This document shows, piece after piece, positions 39,436 through 51,500 of a DNA stretch of 64,000 nt. The DNA comes from Anopheles merus (taxonomy: Eukaryota; Arthropoda; Insecta; Diptera; Culicidae). Each line of letters begins with the position of its first letter. The stretch's first letter is position 1. The stretch is from assembly GCF_017562075.2 (NCBI RefSeq), contig NC_054081.1, positions 3,055,652-3,119,651 on the forward strand, given 5' to 3'. The translations under genes were made by a program, and so were the position numbers. The notes below the pieces were generated by a model. That model did no database searches and had not been told where the DNA came from. It saw only the letters and a program-made list of their open reading frames with translations.

Positions 39436-41784
39436 ATGGCTTACGGTGATCCTGTGCTGCTTGCCTCCAGCATCGGAGCAGGGTCCAACAGCTGGACCAG
39501 GCAGCAGTTTATCGAGAGTGTGCCGAAAACTAGTGTGCTGCTGCTGCTGAGCTTCATCTTTATCGTTTGCTGCTTGGCAGCGTACCTGGAGCGCTATCGG
39601 CGCTTGGTGCGACACATCAACTGCATCCCCGGCCCGGCCACGCTGCCAGTCATCGGCAATGCCCTGCTTATCAACGCTGACCGCGAAGGTACAATCAATT
39701 ACAATCAAACGGTGCTGCTACGAACATGTGTTAGCTAAGAAAGAACTTAATTTAGCTCAGATGAGGAACCGAAATATCTGATAGATGACTCCTTTACAAG
39801 TGCTTTGAAGTGTTTCATAATAGTGATCATTGCAAAATGTGAAAAAAAAATCTAATAATTTGTATGCTTCTGCGTACTGGGAGCTTAAATGCCCTTGTGA
39901 AACGCTTCGCAAACTTACGTTGCATACCTTTAGGCGGCAAACGTGAATAAAGCGTTTTACATCAAATTGATTGTGTTATACTGTATGACAGCCGATATTA
40001 CAGCGATACAGAAGGCAGGAATGATACGATATTGATGAAATTTTTAAATGACTAACAGTGCTGTGAACTAATGAATGTTAATTGTGTGGTACAATAGAAG
40101 CGTTTGTGCACTGGAAATACTTAATCCTCTTACCCCTTCCCTGTTTTATAACGATATTTCAGAACTGTTCAATCGCATCATCGCATCCCGAAAGCTGTAT
40201 GGACGCCGCCAGGGTATAACGCGCATCTGGAACGGGATGACGCCTTACGTGCTGATCTCGCAGGCGCAAGCAGTTGAGGTAGGGTTCGCTCGAATGGACT
40301 GTACGCTCCTAGCCACCAACTAAACCAACTAAATTGCCATACCCTCCAGAAAATACTGAGCAGCACCAAAAACATTGAGAAAGGCCGTGACTACGAGTTT
40401 CTCCAGCCCTGGCTCGGGACCGGGCTGCTGACGAGCCCGGCCAGCAAGTGGCAGCACCGGCGCAAGATCCTGACGCCCACGTTTCACTTCCGCATACTGG
40501 CCGACTTTGTGGAGGTGTTCAACAAGCAGGCGACGGTGCTGGTCGAGAAGCTGGCAAAGGAGCTGGACAATGAGGCAGGCTTCGACTGTGTGCGCTACAT
40601 CACGCTCTGCTCGCTGGACATTATCTGCGGTAGGGATGGAGTGTGCATCACAAAAGCACGTTACTAATGATTGCCGTTTGTCATGTGTGTTTGCTTTTCT
40701 CTCCTGCTTCCATCCAGAAACTGCCATGGGATGTCCGGTGTACGCACAGCGCCAGTCCGACTCGGAGTACGTGCGGGCACACGAGAAGTAAGTTTCCGGC
40801 CAGTCCGAGTTTGTCAGCGCATCATTAACCCGGCACGCGCTTATCGCTTATTGCAGAATCGGCGAGATAATGCTGAACCGGCTGCAAAAGCTCTGGCTCC
40901 ATCCGGACATCATCTTCCGCTGTACGCGGCAGTACCGGGAGCAGCAGAAGTGTCTCGACATCCTTCACCGGTTCTCCTACCGCATGATCACGGAGCGGCG
41001 GTCCATTATTCAAACTGGCAGCATGGTGAAGCAGGCCAACACGGAGGACGGGCTCGATGCGAACAACAACAACTGCGAGGGCAGCGGGCGTAAGCAACTC
41101 GCCTTTCTCGATCTGCTGATCGAAGCGTCCGACGGTGGTCGGATACTGTCCGACACGGATATACGCGAGGAGGTGGACACGTTCATTCTCGGCGGGCACG
41201 ATACGACGGCGACCTCCATCTCCTGGACCCTGTTCCTACTCGGCACGGACCCGACCGTCCAGGAGCGGGTAGTACAGGAGATCGAGTGCGTGATGGGCGA
41301 CGGCGGCGAACGGTGGCCAACGATGCGCGAGCTGAGCGAGATGCGATATCTGGAGGCGTGCATTAAGGAAGGGTTGCGGCTGTACCCGAGCATTCCGATC
41401 ATTGGCCGACGGCTGACGGAGGACGTGCGGCTGGCCGACCATGTGCTGCCGGCGGGTACGAACGCCGTCATCGTCGTGTACCAGCTGCACCGCGATCCGG
41501 CCGTCTTTCCCAACCCGGATCGCTTCAATCCGGACCACTTTATGGTGGATGCGTCCTCGGCCCAAAAGCCGCGCCATCCCTTCGCCTACATTCCGTTCAG
41601 TGCGGGGCCGAGGAACTGTATCGGGCAGAAGTTCGGGGCGCTCGAGGCGAAGGCAGTGCTGGTAGCCGTGCTGCGGCAGTACCGGGTCGAGGCGGTCGAT
41701 CGGCGCGAAAATCTTACGCTGTACGGTGAGCTGGTGCTCCGGTCGAAGGATGGACTGCGGATACGCATAACGAAGCGGAAGTAA
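39436..41784 (+). CDS. CYP4C: CYP4C-type cytochrome P450, gene B
   Basis: Paralog of gene A with the same five-exon plan: 39436-39688, 40163-40278, 40350-40629, 40718-40787 and 40857-41784, joining to 548 aa. Its introns are compact (474, 71, 88 and 69 bp). It has a hydrophilic N-terminal leader, a membrane anchor at about 33-50 and the hinge PGP at 65-67. An Asn tract lies at 309-312, in a longer loop than in A. The I helix reads EVDTFILGGHDTT with Gly at 352 in place of the CYP4 Glu. ExxR is E411-R414, and the heme loop FSAGPRNCIGQKFG has Cys494. All catalytic motifs are intact, so an active ER-bound monooxygenase is expected. AATAAA at 42009-42014 fits a 3' UTR of about 230 nt. The exact CYP4C number cannot be told by eye. 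Confidence 0.93.
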
Positions 41785-42143
41785 TGTATACGATGTGTGC
41801 TGTTGGAAGCCTTACGAATAGATGGGTTTCTATGTTGGAGAGCAATGAGAGCGTCAAGAAAGTATCATCTCAGAACATTGACATACCTGAGGGAAGTCTG
41901 AGTTGTTTCAATGCAAGACAGGCAATCGATATCGTATCTTCATTTAGGGAATTAAATTAAGAGCTGACTAAAAACACACAACAAACTCACAAAAATGTTT
42001 TGATATAGAATAAAGTTGAATCTCCAATATGAAATATAACCTAAAAAATCCGTTGAAGTATTCCTTCCGTAAGATCTTGTAGTTAGCAGCCTTGTACGGT
42101 GTCCCACCTTTGCTTATCTTTCGAACTAGTATCCCCCAATATT

Positions 42144-42344
42144 GCCGGTCTGTTGGTACAATCGTCAACTCGTGCGACTTAACGACATACAAATTCGAGG
42201 GTTCGAACCTTGAATGGACCGTGCCCCCATTCGAAGGACTGATCATCCTTCTATATATGTAATCAGTAAGTCACTGAAAGCCAAACCCCACTAGTGGTTC
42301 AGACAGGCCTTGACCGACAGCGGTTGTTGTGCCAAAGAAGAAGA
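42144..42344 (+). mobile_element. tRNA-derived SINE
   Basis: Head GCCGGTCTGTTGGTACAATC, B box GGTTCGAACC, AAGTCACTGAAAGCCAA in the middle and a GGTTGTTGTGCCAAAGAAG tail. It lies just past the poly(A) signal of P450 gene B. No clear target duplication was seen. Confidence 0.8.
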
Positions 42345-42624
42345 TACTAGGAGGCAAGTCTATAGGTCCTTGTCAAACCTCAGAAGAGATCTGTTCATGA
42401 TGTTAATTTAAATTGTCTTGAAATGAACATCAAATCACTTTTATTATTTCTGCTAAATACTCTCCACGGCTTAATCTCCTCCAAAATAAAAAGTTGTTGA
42501 AGATTTCGTTTTTTTTTTTGAAATAATCTAGTCCACTTAGAAATATTTCTCGTACACTTCCTAGGACCATATACAAATTTTTATGTGGCAAAAATGAGTT
42601 TGTATTTGTTTCCAGTGGTTTATA

Positions 42625-42945
42625 GATTTGGTAGATCTTTATATGACAACTAGAAGAATTTCAAAACTGTTAGGTAAGTATCCAATTGACCTATTTCATG
42701 CTCATGGGCGCTACATTCTACGAAACCTGAAGATTTGGTAGATCTTTATATGACAACAAGAAGAATTTCAAAACTGTTAGGCAAGTATCCAATTGACCTA
42801 TTTCATGCTCATGGGCGCTACATTCTACGAAACCTGAAGATTTGATAGATCTTTATATGACAACAAGAAGAATTTCAAAACTGTTAGGCAAGTATCCAAT
42901 TGACCTATTTCATGCTCATCGGCGCTACATTCTACGAAACCTACT
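42625..42945. repeat. 107-bp tandem repeat, three copies
   Basis: Units start at 42625, 42732 and 42839, each beginning GATTTGGTAGATCTTTATAT or a one-base variant and ending CTACATTCTACGAAACCT. The copies differ at only a few positions, so the expansion is recent. No start codon or family is associated. The array sits between two SINEs. Confidence 0.92.
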
Positions 42946-42978
42946 TAAATCGGTCTATAATAAGTTTGAATAAGTTTG

Positions 42979-43190
42979 GGCCGGTCTGGTGGTACAGTCG
43001 TCAACTCGTACGACTTAACAACATGCCCGTCATGGGTTCAAGTCCCGAATAGACCGTGCCCCATACGTAGGACTGACTATCCTGCTATGGTAACAATAAG
43101 TCACTGAAAGCCAAGTTCTTCACTTCATTCGTGGGTACTGGCAGGCCTTGACCGACAGCGGTTGTTGTGCCAAAGAAGAAAGAAGAAGAA
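42979..43190 (+). mobile_element. tRNA-derived SINE with perfect target duplication
   Basis: The best-preserved copy in the window. It has a GGTGGTACAGTCGTC head, B box GGTTCAAGTCC, AAGTCACTGAAAGCCAAG, and a GGTTGTTGTGCCAAAG end with GAA repeats. An 11-bp direct repeat, GAATAAGTTTG, flanks it at 42968-42978 and 43191-43201. The pre-insertion site already held a tandem AATAAGTTTG (from 42959). Confidence 0.92.
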
Positions 43191-44482
43191 GAATAAGTTT
43201 GAATGCCTCCTAAATTGAATATATAGACTCTTCAATATCTAGATCCCGTTCTAGGTTATATTCGGATCAGTAAGCTTAACTTTTACTAATGAGGCTAACA
43301 TGAAGAAACTCCTCATTATTTGAAATGCCTCAGGATGGATGGATGAAATACCTCAGGATACTCCTTGGTGCCTGTTAATGAAAGACACGTTAGGCCACAC
43401 GTATATTCGTTTCAAGATGAATATTTTTTGTGTTTTTTGTTCAACTCCCTCCAAGCCGATGAATAACAGTGTTAGATTGACTCTGCGTGCCTCTTCCCCT
43501 ATCATTACAGCTGGGCTTGTTTGTCTTGCTCATTCAATTACTAGTTACGAACATTTTCGCTCGTACCTGCAAATAAGCGCCATCCTTTCGAGGATTGCCT
43601 GCTACAAGATAACAACCCAGTGGTCATCAAACCGATTGCGTGGTTAAACGTAACTCAGTGCTGCATAAAGATCGCCTCCGGAAACCTCCGCGCAGCGTAC
43701 AGGGATGCACCATGTGCGTGAGAGATAAGCACCCTAAATCATGGCAATCCACGTTTGGAGGCCGCCAACCGTTTGCCAACCACTGCGGCCAGCCAGGCAC
43801 CAGAACGCATTCTTCCGAGCTGATAAACACACACACACAGAACTTCGACCTGCCCATGCACCGAAGCACCGAAGGATTGCTAACCTCGACCGCTTATTAA
43901 ATCATCGACCGCTAATGACCAGCCGATCGCGAGAGAGACATTCGCAGAAGTAAAAGTTTGATCGGGCGGGCGGCCGCAAAGAACCCTTGCACGGGAAGTG
44001 TACGGGGGCAGAAGCCTTGATTGCAAAAATCGTGTCGCTGGCAAATACTCGAATGCAGCCGACGCAAAGGGCAAACCCCTTGCGCGTACAGAGGTGAAGT
44101 GATTGTCTTCCCTCTAATTGATCGACATCCGCCATATACACACACACATACAGGCGCTTGCCATATCTGTCAGAGTGGCTCGCTAAGGGAGCGATTTGGG
44201 TTCAGCCCCGTGAAAGGGTGGACACACACTTCAATCACACAGTGCGCTTGCCTTCCCGCGGGTTGACCTGTTGCCGGGACGGGAACCTCGGCGAGAGTTA
44301 ACTGTTATGGCCGGTTGCGTTCCTTCATTAAACCGTGCGCCGATGCAAGGTGCAGCCGTTGCGGTTTTCGGGCTGTTCACCCTTTTGCTGGCCGGTGGTA
44401 CGCCGAGCTCGCAGCCCTCTCGAGCCTTTTTTGTACCTTGCGCGAGGGATGGATGGGTCCGCATAATCTTTATGCAGCCCTC

Positions 44483-44509
44483 CACACACACACACACACA
44501 CACACACAC
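44483..44509. repeat. CA microsatellite
   Basis: About 13 CA units in the spacer between P450 genes B and C. Confidence 0.9.
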
Positions 44510-46302
44510 GCCGCTCTAAAAGCACCACGATTGATTCTGACAGGTTCAAGGGCACGGTAAAACATTTTCAATTCCGCCATGCCGCCCCGCGGCGAATGCC
44601 GGAACATTGGAGTTTGACGGCTGCGCGGTGCGGCGTGAACTCCACTGTACCGCGATGTGAAAGGTTGCCGCAGTCCGTTCGTGCCAATGAATTGGAAAAC
44701 TCACATGTTTCTCGTTCTGCAAATACCCGCAAGCCGGACGGACGATTGACGGATATGGACAGCAACCGCAAACAAAACCAAACCGAGCGCGACATTAAAT
44801 CGTGCAGGATGAGGTTCACCCCCGGGGGCGTCGGGGGAGATGAGATGTTGCCATGCTTCGGCCTCCGCCGGGAGTCTATTATCGTGATTAAGGGCGAAAC
44901 AAATCAGTTCCCTCCGACCGGCGCACTGCCTCGCGGCGGACTTGCTGGAGATGCTGGGAGGAGCGGGGCAAAGCATGTAAGTAAGGGTGCGCGCGTGCTC
45001 GCGCGCGACTTTTGCGTTCCTTGCCGGTGGCCTCGGAGGTGCGAAGTACACTCATTATTAATGATCATATTAGCACGCCCGTGTGCAGCCGCTATGTGCG
45101 CGATGACAGATGTAATAAGCTTTTAAAAGCTTGTCGAAGAAAAATGTGCGTGTTACTACCGTCGTCCCTGCCCATTCCCTACAGCCGTGTTGGCGGAGTC
45201 GGTGAAGCTGCCTTAAGCGAGAGCGCACCTCGTCGTGATCTGCAGCTTGACAAATGCTCCCGCGCCACCCAAACGCCACAAACGATTGGATGGCACTCAG
45301 CCGAGCGTCCCAAAAACGCCCACGCCCATCGGAAGATTGTACCCTTTCCTGCGAGCTACGGCTATCGGCTATATTGTGCCGCGGCAGTTCACTCGCACTT
45401 CCGCCATCAGCGCGCACTATCGGTCATCTCGCGGGGGCTGAGCTCTGGACATCCACTGCAAGACTTTGCTTTTCAAAGGCCAATCAGACGTTGTTGATGA
45501 ACTTCCACTTCGGTTCCGCTTAGAAAAGGATCGTTTACCCTTACCCTCTTTTCTTCCTTTTTCGCTGTTTTCGCGCAAGCGACCGTTGCGACCGTGGCCG
45601 GCCAGTGTGTTTGTTGATGGTATAAAAATTTCACGCACGATCCTGAGTTACGCGGGTACTGCAGCCCACAGAAGAAACGGAAGAAATAAAACTAGCCTCC
45701 ACCTCTTCCTCCTTCGCCGTGGATGCATCGATCATCGGACGGTGCGTAAGCGTAAGCGCACTGGCGATGGTCAAAGGTAACGAAAGCAATTTTCATGCGC
45801 GTGCGCGTGCTCGGTCCGTGACGCGGCCGCGCCCTTGTTCGCTGAATGAGGTCTTAATTCCAGGCATATTAAGGGGAGTAGTAATCGATTTATGCAATTA
45901 GCTTTAATAATAAATACACCGATAGTAATGATAACGCTAATAATAGCTTCCTCATTGCGCCCTGATTGTTGACATTAAAATGACAGTGCCCATTCTGCGG
46001 TGGTTTATTTTTTGCTCCAGCAGAAGCTGCTTGTTTTTTTTGGGTCGCTGTAGCTTTTACTTCCAGTAAGGAGTGTACGCATTTTAAAGAGGAGCTATCG
46101 TTGTTTACAGAAGAAAGTAAATTAAGATATTGGAACTTTGACATACAGGTGTAGGACCTTGAAGTCATCGGGAAGAATGATCTGCAGTGATCAAGTAACT
46201 TGAAATTTTGAAAAAAAAAGTTAGATATGAAAGTTTCAATTCTCGAACGTATTTCAGCAATGAAGTTACAGCCAACTGGCCGTATTCTGCCAATCGACCG
46301 TA

Positions 46303-46745
46303 GTGTTCTGCTTCATGAATCTTTCGTTGAGATTAAACTGCGATGAGTGATTGAACAGCGATGAGTGATTGAAACCTAGAATCGAATCTCTAAAGATTCA
46401 TGAATCTACAAAGATATATGATTCCATAAAAATACATAAATCTCTAAAGATTCATGTATTTCTGAAGATCTGAAGATTCAATGTAGCTCTGGAAATGCAT
46501 GAATGTTTAGACCATAATGACTATCAAGACCTAACCTACAGCCCGTGGTACAGTCGTCAACCCGCCATAGGTTCAAGGACGTTACGCCAAGAAGAAGGAG
46601 AAGAAGAAGAAGAAGAAGAAGATGCTTAAGATATATAAATATTTTGAGATTCATGAACCTTTCGAGATTCATCAAGCTTTAATCCTTTAACTCAAGTTTC
46701 AGATTCATTGGATTATTTAAAAGATTCAATGCCATTCATGCTGAG
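46303..46745. mobile_element. TTCATGAATCT-array element with SINE piece inside
   Basis: It starts at TA then GTGTTCTGCTTCATGAATC, closely matching the start at 63411 (GTGTTGGATTTCATGAATC). Both copies continue with CTTT(C/T)GTTGAGATT and GATGAGTG before entering degenerate repeats of AATCTCTAAAGATTCATG. A SINE fragment (46541-46621: GTGGTACAGTCGTCAAC, GGTTCAAG, GTTACGCCAAGAAG, then GAA units) interrupts the array, which resumes to about 46745. The right terminus is unclear. Confidence 0.6.
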
Positions 46746-48053
46746 AAAGATCTCCGGAGATACCTGATCGACAAATTCGATAAAGAATAAATTATTTAAA
46801 ATGTATTAGAATCGCTTGGTTCTACATGGGCATCATAAAAAAAGATCTCAACTCGAATTGTTTGTCCATGTCGTCGTGTATTTCGTGACCGAAAAGTGTG
46901 ATAGACTCAGATATAAGAGACAGATTGACGATCATTTGGCCACAAGCTGCTCTCCATAATCATTTGAAACAGAACACAACACGTGAAACCAGACACATGT
47001 CGTCTATTCTTCTTTGACAGTAGAGTTAATACTTTAGTAATTCAGTGTGTTGTCGATTAGCTGGGGAATACATAACACACAGGTTAGGTCCCAAAACAAC
47101 TCTACCCCACCAACGACAACACAGTTGAATGATTTTTAATGTAAAATTAATCCTTCTTTAGGTTAGCTCTAGATACGTCTTGAACTTGCGACCTTTACCG
47201 TGACAGGCGAAGTACGTTGCCACAGCGCTATAGGTCTTGTTGCATTCAGCTGTGTTAGAATGTACATATAAAGTAATGATGGTTCACTGTCCGCTTCGTG
47301 CAGCCCAGCCAACTTTTTTTGAACCGCAAATAGCGTTAAAAGAACATGCAAAATACATGCGGAAGTACAGCATTGTTTATACCTTTGCAAAAACGATTGA
47401 CATGCTTTATAGAGAAAAAGAACAAACACACAAAAAATATCGTTATGACCTGTCACATTCTGTCATTTTCCAGAGTATGCCACTCAATAAATTTTGCCCG
47501 GCTGTCACCGCGCATGAGATGGAAGCCAAACAGGAAACCAAAAAAAAAAAAGCACATCCTTTCCAATCAAAGCAACAAAGAAACCTCCATGCGATCGTGA
47601 CATTCAGCCAACGGCCGGCGAGTCCTAGAGAGTGTGCCGGCCGGATGACGATTGTACCCGCGCTCCCGTTCGCACTAAGCAATAAATGCACTAAGTACCC
47701 TATCAATAAATACCGAGCACATGCGGCTTCACGCCCAGCTTCTAGGTTAGAGATGCAGTCGGGCGGCAAGGCCTCACCTTAACATTGTCTGTTCAGGCAT
47801 CCCCTTTGAAGCCCTTGACAGTTCTTGTCAGGTGCGAGTGAAATGACCGAAATAAACAACAGCAACGCACCGAAAGTCTGAAACGTCAGCCGGTGGAGCC
47901 GATTTTTCGTTCGGGTCACACGCGCGTGCGCGCGTTGCTCTCCGAACGGGCGTTCGGGCGCTGCACGATCTTCTCCGCTAATCCGCGCTCCCGCTTTGCA
48001 CGCTCGTTCGCAGCATTCGTCATCTCGCCGAAAAGGGAAGGTGAGGTGGAGCT

Positions 48054-48092
48054 TATAAATATTGGACTATCGGAAATGAAGCAAGTCAGTGT
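48054..48092 (+). promoter_or_regulatory. Core promoter of P450 gene C
   Basis: TATAAATA at 48054-48061 is followed by the canonical insect initiator TCAGTG at 48086-48091, with 34 bp from the TATA start to the initiator A. This is the clearest of the three promoters. The implied 5' UTR is about 480 nt. Confidence 0.6.
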
Positions 48093-48565
48093 GCGGTGAC
48101 CACTGCTAGGCAGCTGACATCAGGTGTACGCGCGCGCGTTTTCGTGAGACTGGCCCTCCACTACCGCGGCTTTAAAGGGAAAGGAAAGCCACAAAAAAGA
48201 ACTTTAGGGCGTGCGAATATCTTTGCGCGTGTGTGTGTGTTTGTGTATTTACTGTGACTGTGACACGAGCTCGTCTCGTGGTTTTGTGACAAACTAGTGA
48301 TTTTGATGCTTCATTGTTCGGAGGTTTTGCAGTGCAGTGACAGACAGACTTCTCGAGTGTGATCTCGACTGCTCGTGAAAATACAGCTGCACCATTCTCA
48401 CTCAACCACCGGGGCGGATTGCTCAGGCGACCGGCCAAACCACCAACCAAAACAAACGCTCTCTAGCACCTATCAAACGTACGTGCTCGCGCACGCTGAG
48501 GACCCACGCCCGCGGCCGCGTGCTTGCAATATTCAAACGGAGCGTTTGCACGACCGCAGCAAAGC

Positions 48566-51500
48566 ATGGAGAGCCTTCTCGGCGGCAGCCTGCTACTGAG
48601 CAAGCTGTCCAAGGTGTTCACACTGTTCTCGCCCGTCACGCTGCTGCTGCTGACCACCGTGTCCTGCGCGATCTACGTGTACAACCGGCGGCGGGCCCAT
48701 ATCGTGCGCCACATTGACAAAATTCCCGGCCCGGCCGGCCTGCCCATCCTCGGCAACACGCTGCACATCAACGTGGACCACGATGGTGAGTAATGCATGC
48801 ATTTCGTGGCGCTAAAGAGACCCGGCAAGCAACAGTTCATTCTATTCCGAACACGTCCTTGGCGCACGTCCTACACCACCGTGCCTCGTGTCTAACGGGC
48901 AGGTAGCCAGGCAAGCGAATAGCACCTTCGTAAACCACAACATCCACTTCTACTTCCTTGTTGCCGGAGTCTGGGCAGGCCGCAGCCGCGGTTCACTTCC
49001 TGCTTCGCCCGAACCAAACGGCACCCCAAAATCTCTCTAATCGGCAGCGCAAACAACGGCGCGGAGCGAACGCAACCTTCCGCGAGGAGTTCGTACAAAG
49101 GTTATCCAAAGCCAATCGCATCCTCCAGTTGCTATCATACGAGGCGTCAGTGACATCTTCCCACCCCTAGTATTGGGGTTCGTCGCTTGATCGACCGGGG
49201 CTGATGGTTTATCTGCGCGTGGCTGTAGCATTTTTTTTTGCTGCGACAAACCAAAACCGACAAACGCAGACACCATTTGCATTTCAAATTGTACCAATCG
49301 AACGAGATGAAGAACATGGACTGGCTGGCTTTTTTTTGGTTGACCCGTTGTGTGTTCCGAAGAGGATTTCTGTTCGTAAGCTTATGCTGCTTCGTGACAT
49401 AATGCAATTCATTTATGGAAAATTTGTCTACTAAAAAAGAACACAATTTTTACACGTTGTGCCACCAAGAATTTAATGGCCAATAATGGGTTCTTTTATT
49501 TTTGTTAATTAATTAAACAGTACAAGAAAAAACACAAACACACACAACCTCCCATGCTAATGACCACAGCAATCACTCGTTAAATCGAAAGATTTCAACA
49601 GCGATAAGCGACGAACCTTTACTTTCCCGCGCACTTGATGCGTTTGTTTGTTTTTTTTGTTGTGTTCCTTCCTCCCCCCCCCCCCCCCTCTCGCATTTAT
49701 TGTCGTAATCTTCCGGTTGTGTGAATGGGGCCCACCGCGTGCGGCGCAAACTGTTCACCGTAACAACCCGTACCGCGCGTGGTGGTCAAGGTGAGCGCAA
49801 TTACCAACTGGCGCGCCGAGCGCAAGTGAGTGTGTGTACTTGAAGCGTGGTGCACTCGCTTGCACGTGCTCGCAAAACATTTCAAGTTGAATGGTTTTGG
49901 GCTTTTCACTGTCACGGGTAAATCGATCCAAAGCAGGTTTGAGCAAGTACGCTACTGCTGTACATGCACAAGGGATGGGGTTTTAATCCCGCCAGTTCAC
50001 GGTGTTACATGGCAGGGGCACATTTCATTCCGCCCTCGTTCGCATGTGTGAGTGTGTGCGTGTGTGTGTGTGTTTGTATTTGGAACGGTTAAACGAGCCG
50101 TTGGGTCGGGAAAGGACGGTTGCATAATCGGCTTGCATGCTGCTAGCGGGGAAGCTAATCATGTATCTTTCCTAGTCGCAGACTAAACTGGCCCCTTACA
50201 CACACCCGGTCACAAAACGGGCCGTCCATTGAAATTCGTGTTCCACCCAATTTTTGTGTTTTTTTTTTCTTGAGCGACAAGAAAAAGATCTTTCGTAAGC
50301 TCTTGCGCGTCCAGCGACCGAACCGATACGCAACCCACACTGTGCAACGCATTCCCTTCCGTCCGTCTGCTCGCACCGAGTGTGGCACCGAATAGTTCGA
50401 ACAAATGAAACAAGCTTGTTTAAGGAAAGATACGCGTTTTCAAAGCTGAATTACGGGTTTGCCTTTCGTGGCGCGTAAAAATCAAATGGGAGAGCGTGAA
50501 ACGCTACTTTCTGTCGGTCTTCTTCGTCGCCTGATTTTTCGATCAATCATTCGTCGAACGAAACACGCTCTGGCCCGTGGGTCTCGGCTCATTTGGCCCC
50601 ATTGCTTCCCGGCGCACATATTTTTCAAGCACGCTGCCCTCCTAACGCCTTTCGGTGGTCCGGCGAAGACCTTGGGATCGGTGACATAATGCCCCGTACG
50701 ATGGAGGTTGCTTTTGTTTGACGGTTGACAAAAAAAAAAAAGCTGGGACCTAAACCGGATAAAACACTCCACTAGATCTGTCCTGCAAAGCGATAAGAAT
50801 ATCTGCCAACTACGAGCGAACCAACTACGCGTTAGAGACAAGCAGCGTGCGTTAGATTTTCCTTTTGAAAGACCACTTTCACTATAAAGCTTCCTTTCTA
50901 CGAGCTTTCTCTCTTGCAATCTCTAAAACCAGAGACAAAATGTTTGCTCAAAAGTATCCACCAAAAATGATTTAGAAATAGAAACAGATTATTACATATT
51001 AAAGATGTGTTACATCTCAGTAAGCATCATCGCGCTCCAATACAAATGCCGTATAAATGTGTTTCAACTAATTCAGTCTGTAGGTGCCGCATTTTAAATC
51101 ATTGCCTCTCTAATCCAACGACGAAAAAAACAAAATCGCCGCGAGGCTTTGCTTTGTAAAATGCTATACGACGAAACGGTGACTGACCACTGCCACTACT
51201 GTGACATAGAGCCGGTTGACTCACTGCTCCGCCGTGTATTGTTAAGCTATTGTGCGTTTCAGCACGCAACCATTTTTCCCAACATTTTCTTTTCTCAGGC
51301 TACGTTTGCTCGATGCTTGTTGCACAATCCACAAAGGTTAAACTAGCCCAAGAAAGAAGCATAAATGCGATAAAGGATGCACCGCATTCAGCACGAGACC
51401 ATCGCAATGCAACGACAGTGGCTTTACGAGCAACAGTTTTATCGTTGGGCTCATCTCCCCTCATAAAGGGTGTTGTCGCGTAGTATACTGTCGATGCGCA

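Larger units (their letters stand above)
43202..48053. other. Spacer between P450 genes B and C
   Basis: No supported gene. 43.6-45.85 kb is GC-rich and open in several frames, but the products have no recognisable domain, no splice logic and mixed codon use. 45.9-47.1 kb is AT-rich and holds the repeat element at 46303. 47.17-47.26 kb has a tRNA-like segment on the minus strand. 47.8-48.05 kb becomes GC-rich ahead of the gene C promoter. Confidence 0.4.

Noticed and set aside
44596..45126. 176-codon plus-strand frame in a GC-rich spacer
   Set aside because: No recognisable domain; competing frames on both strands are similarly open, as expected for GC-rich DNA.
47237..47782. 181-codon plus-strand frame
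   Set aside because: No recognisable family, mixed codon use, poly-Lys from an A run, and no promoter or splice context.
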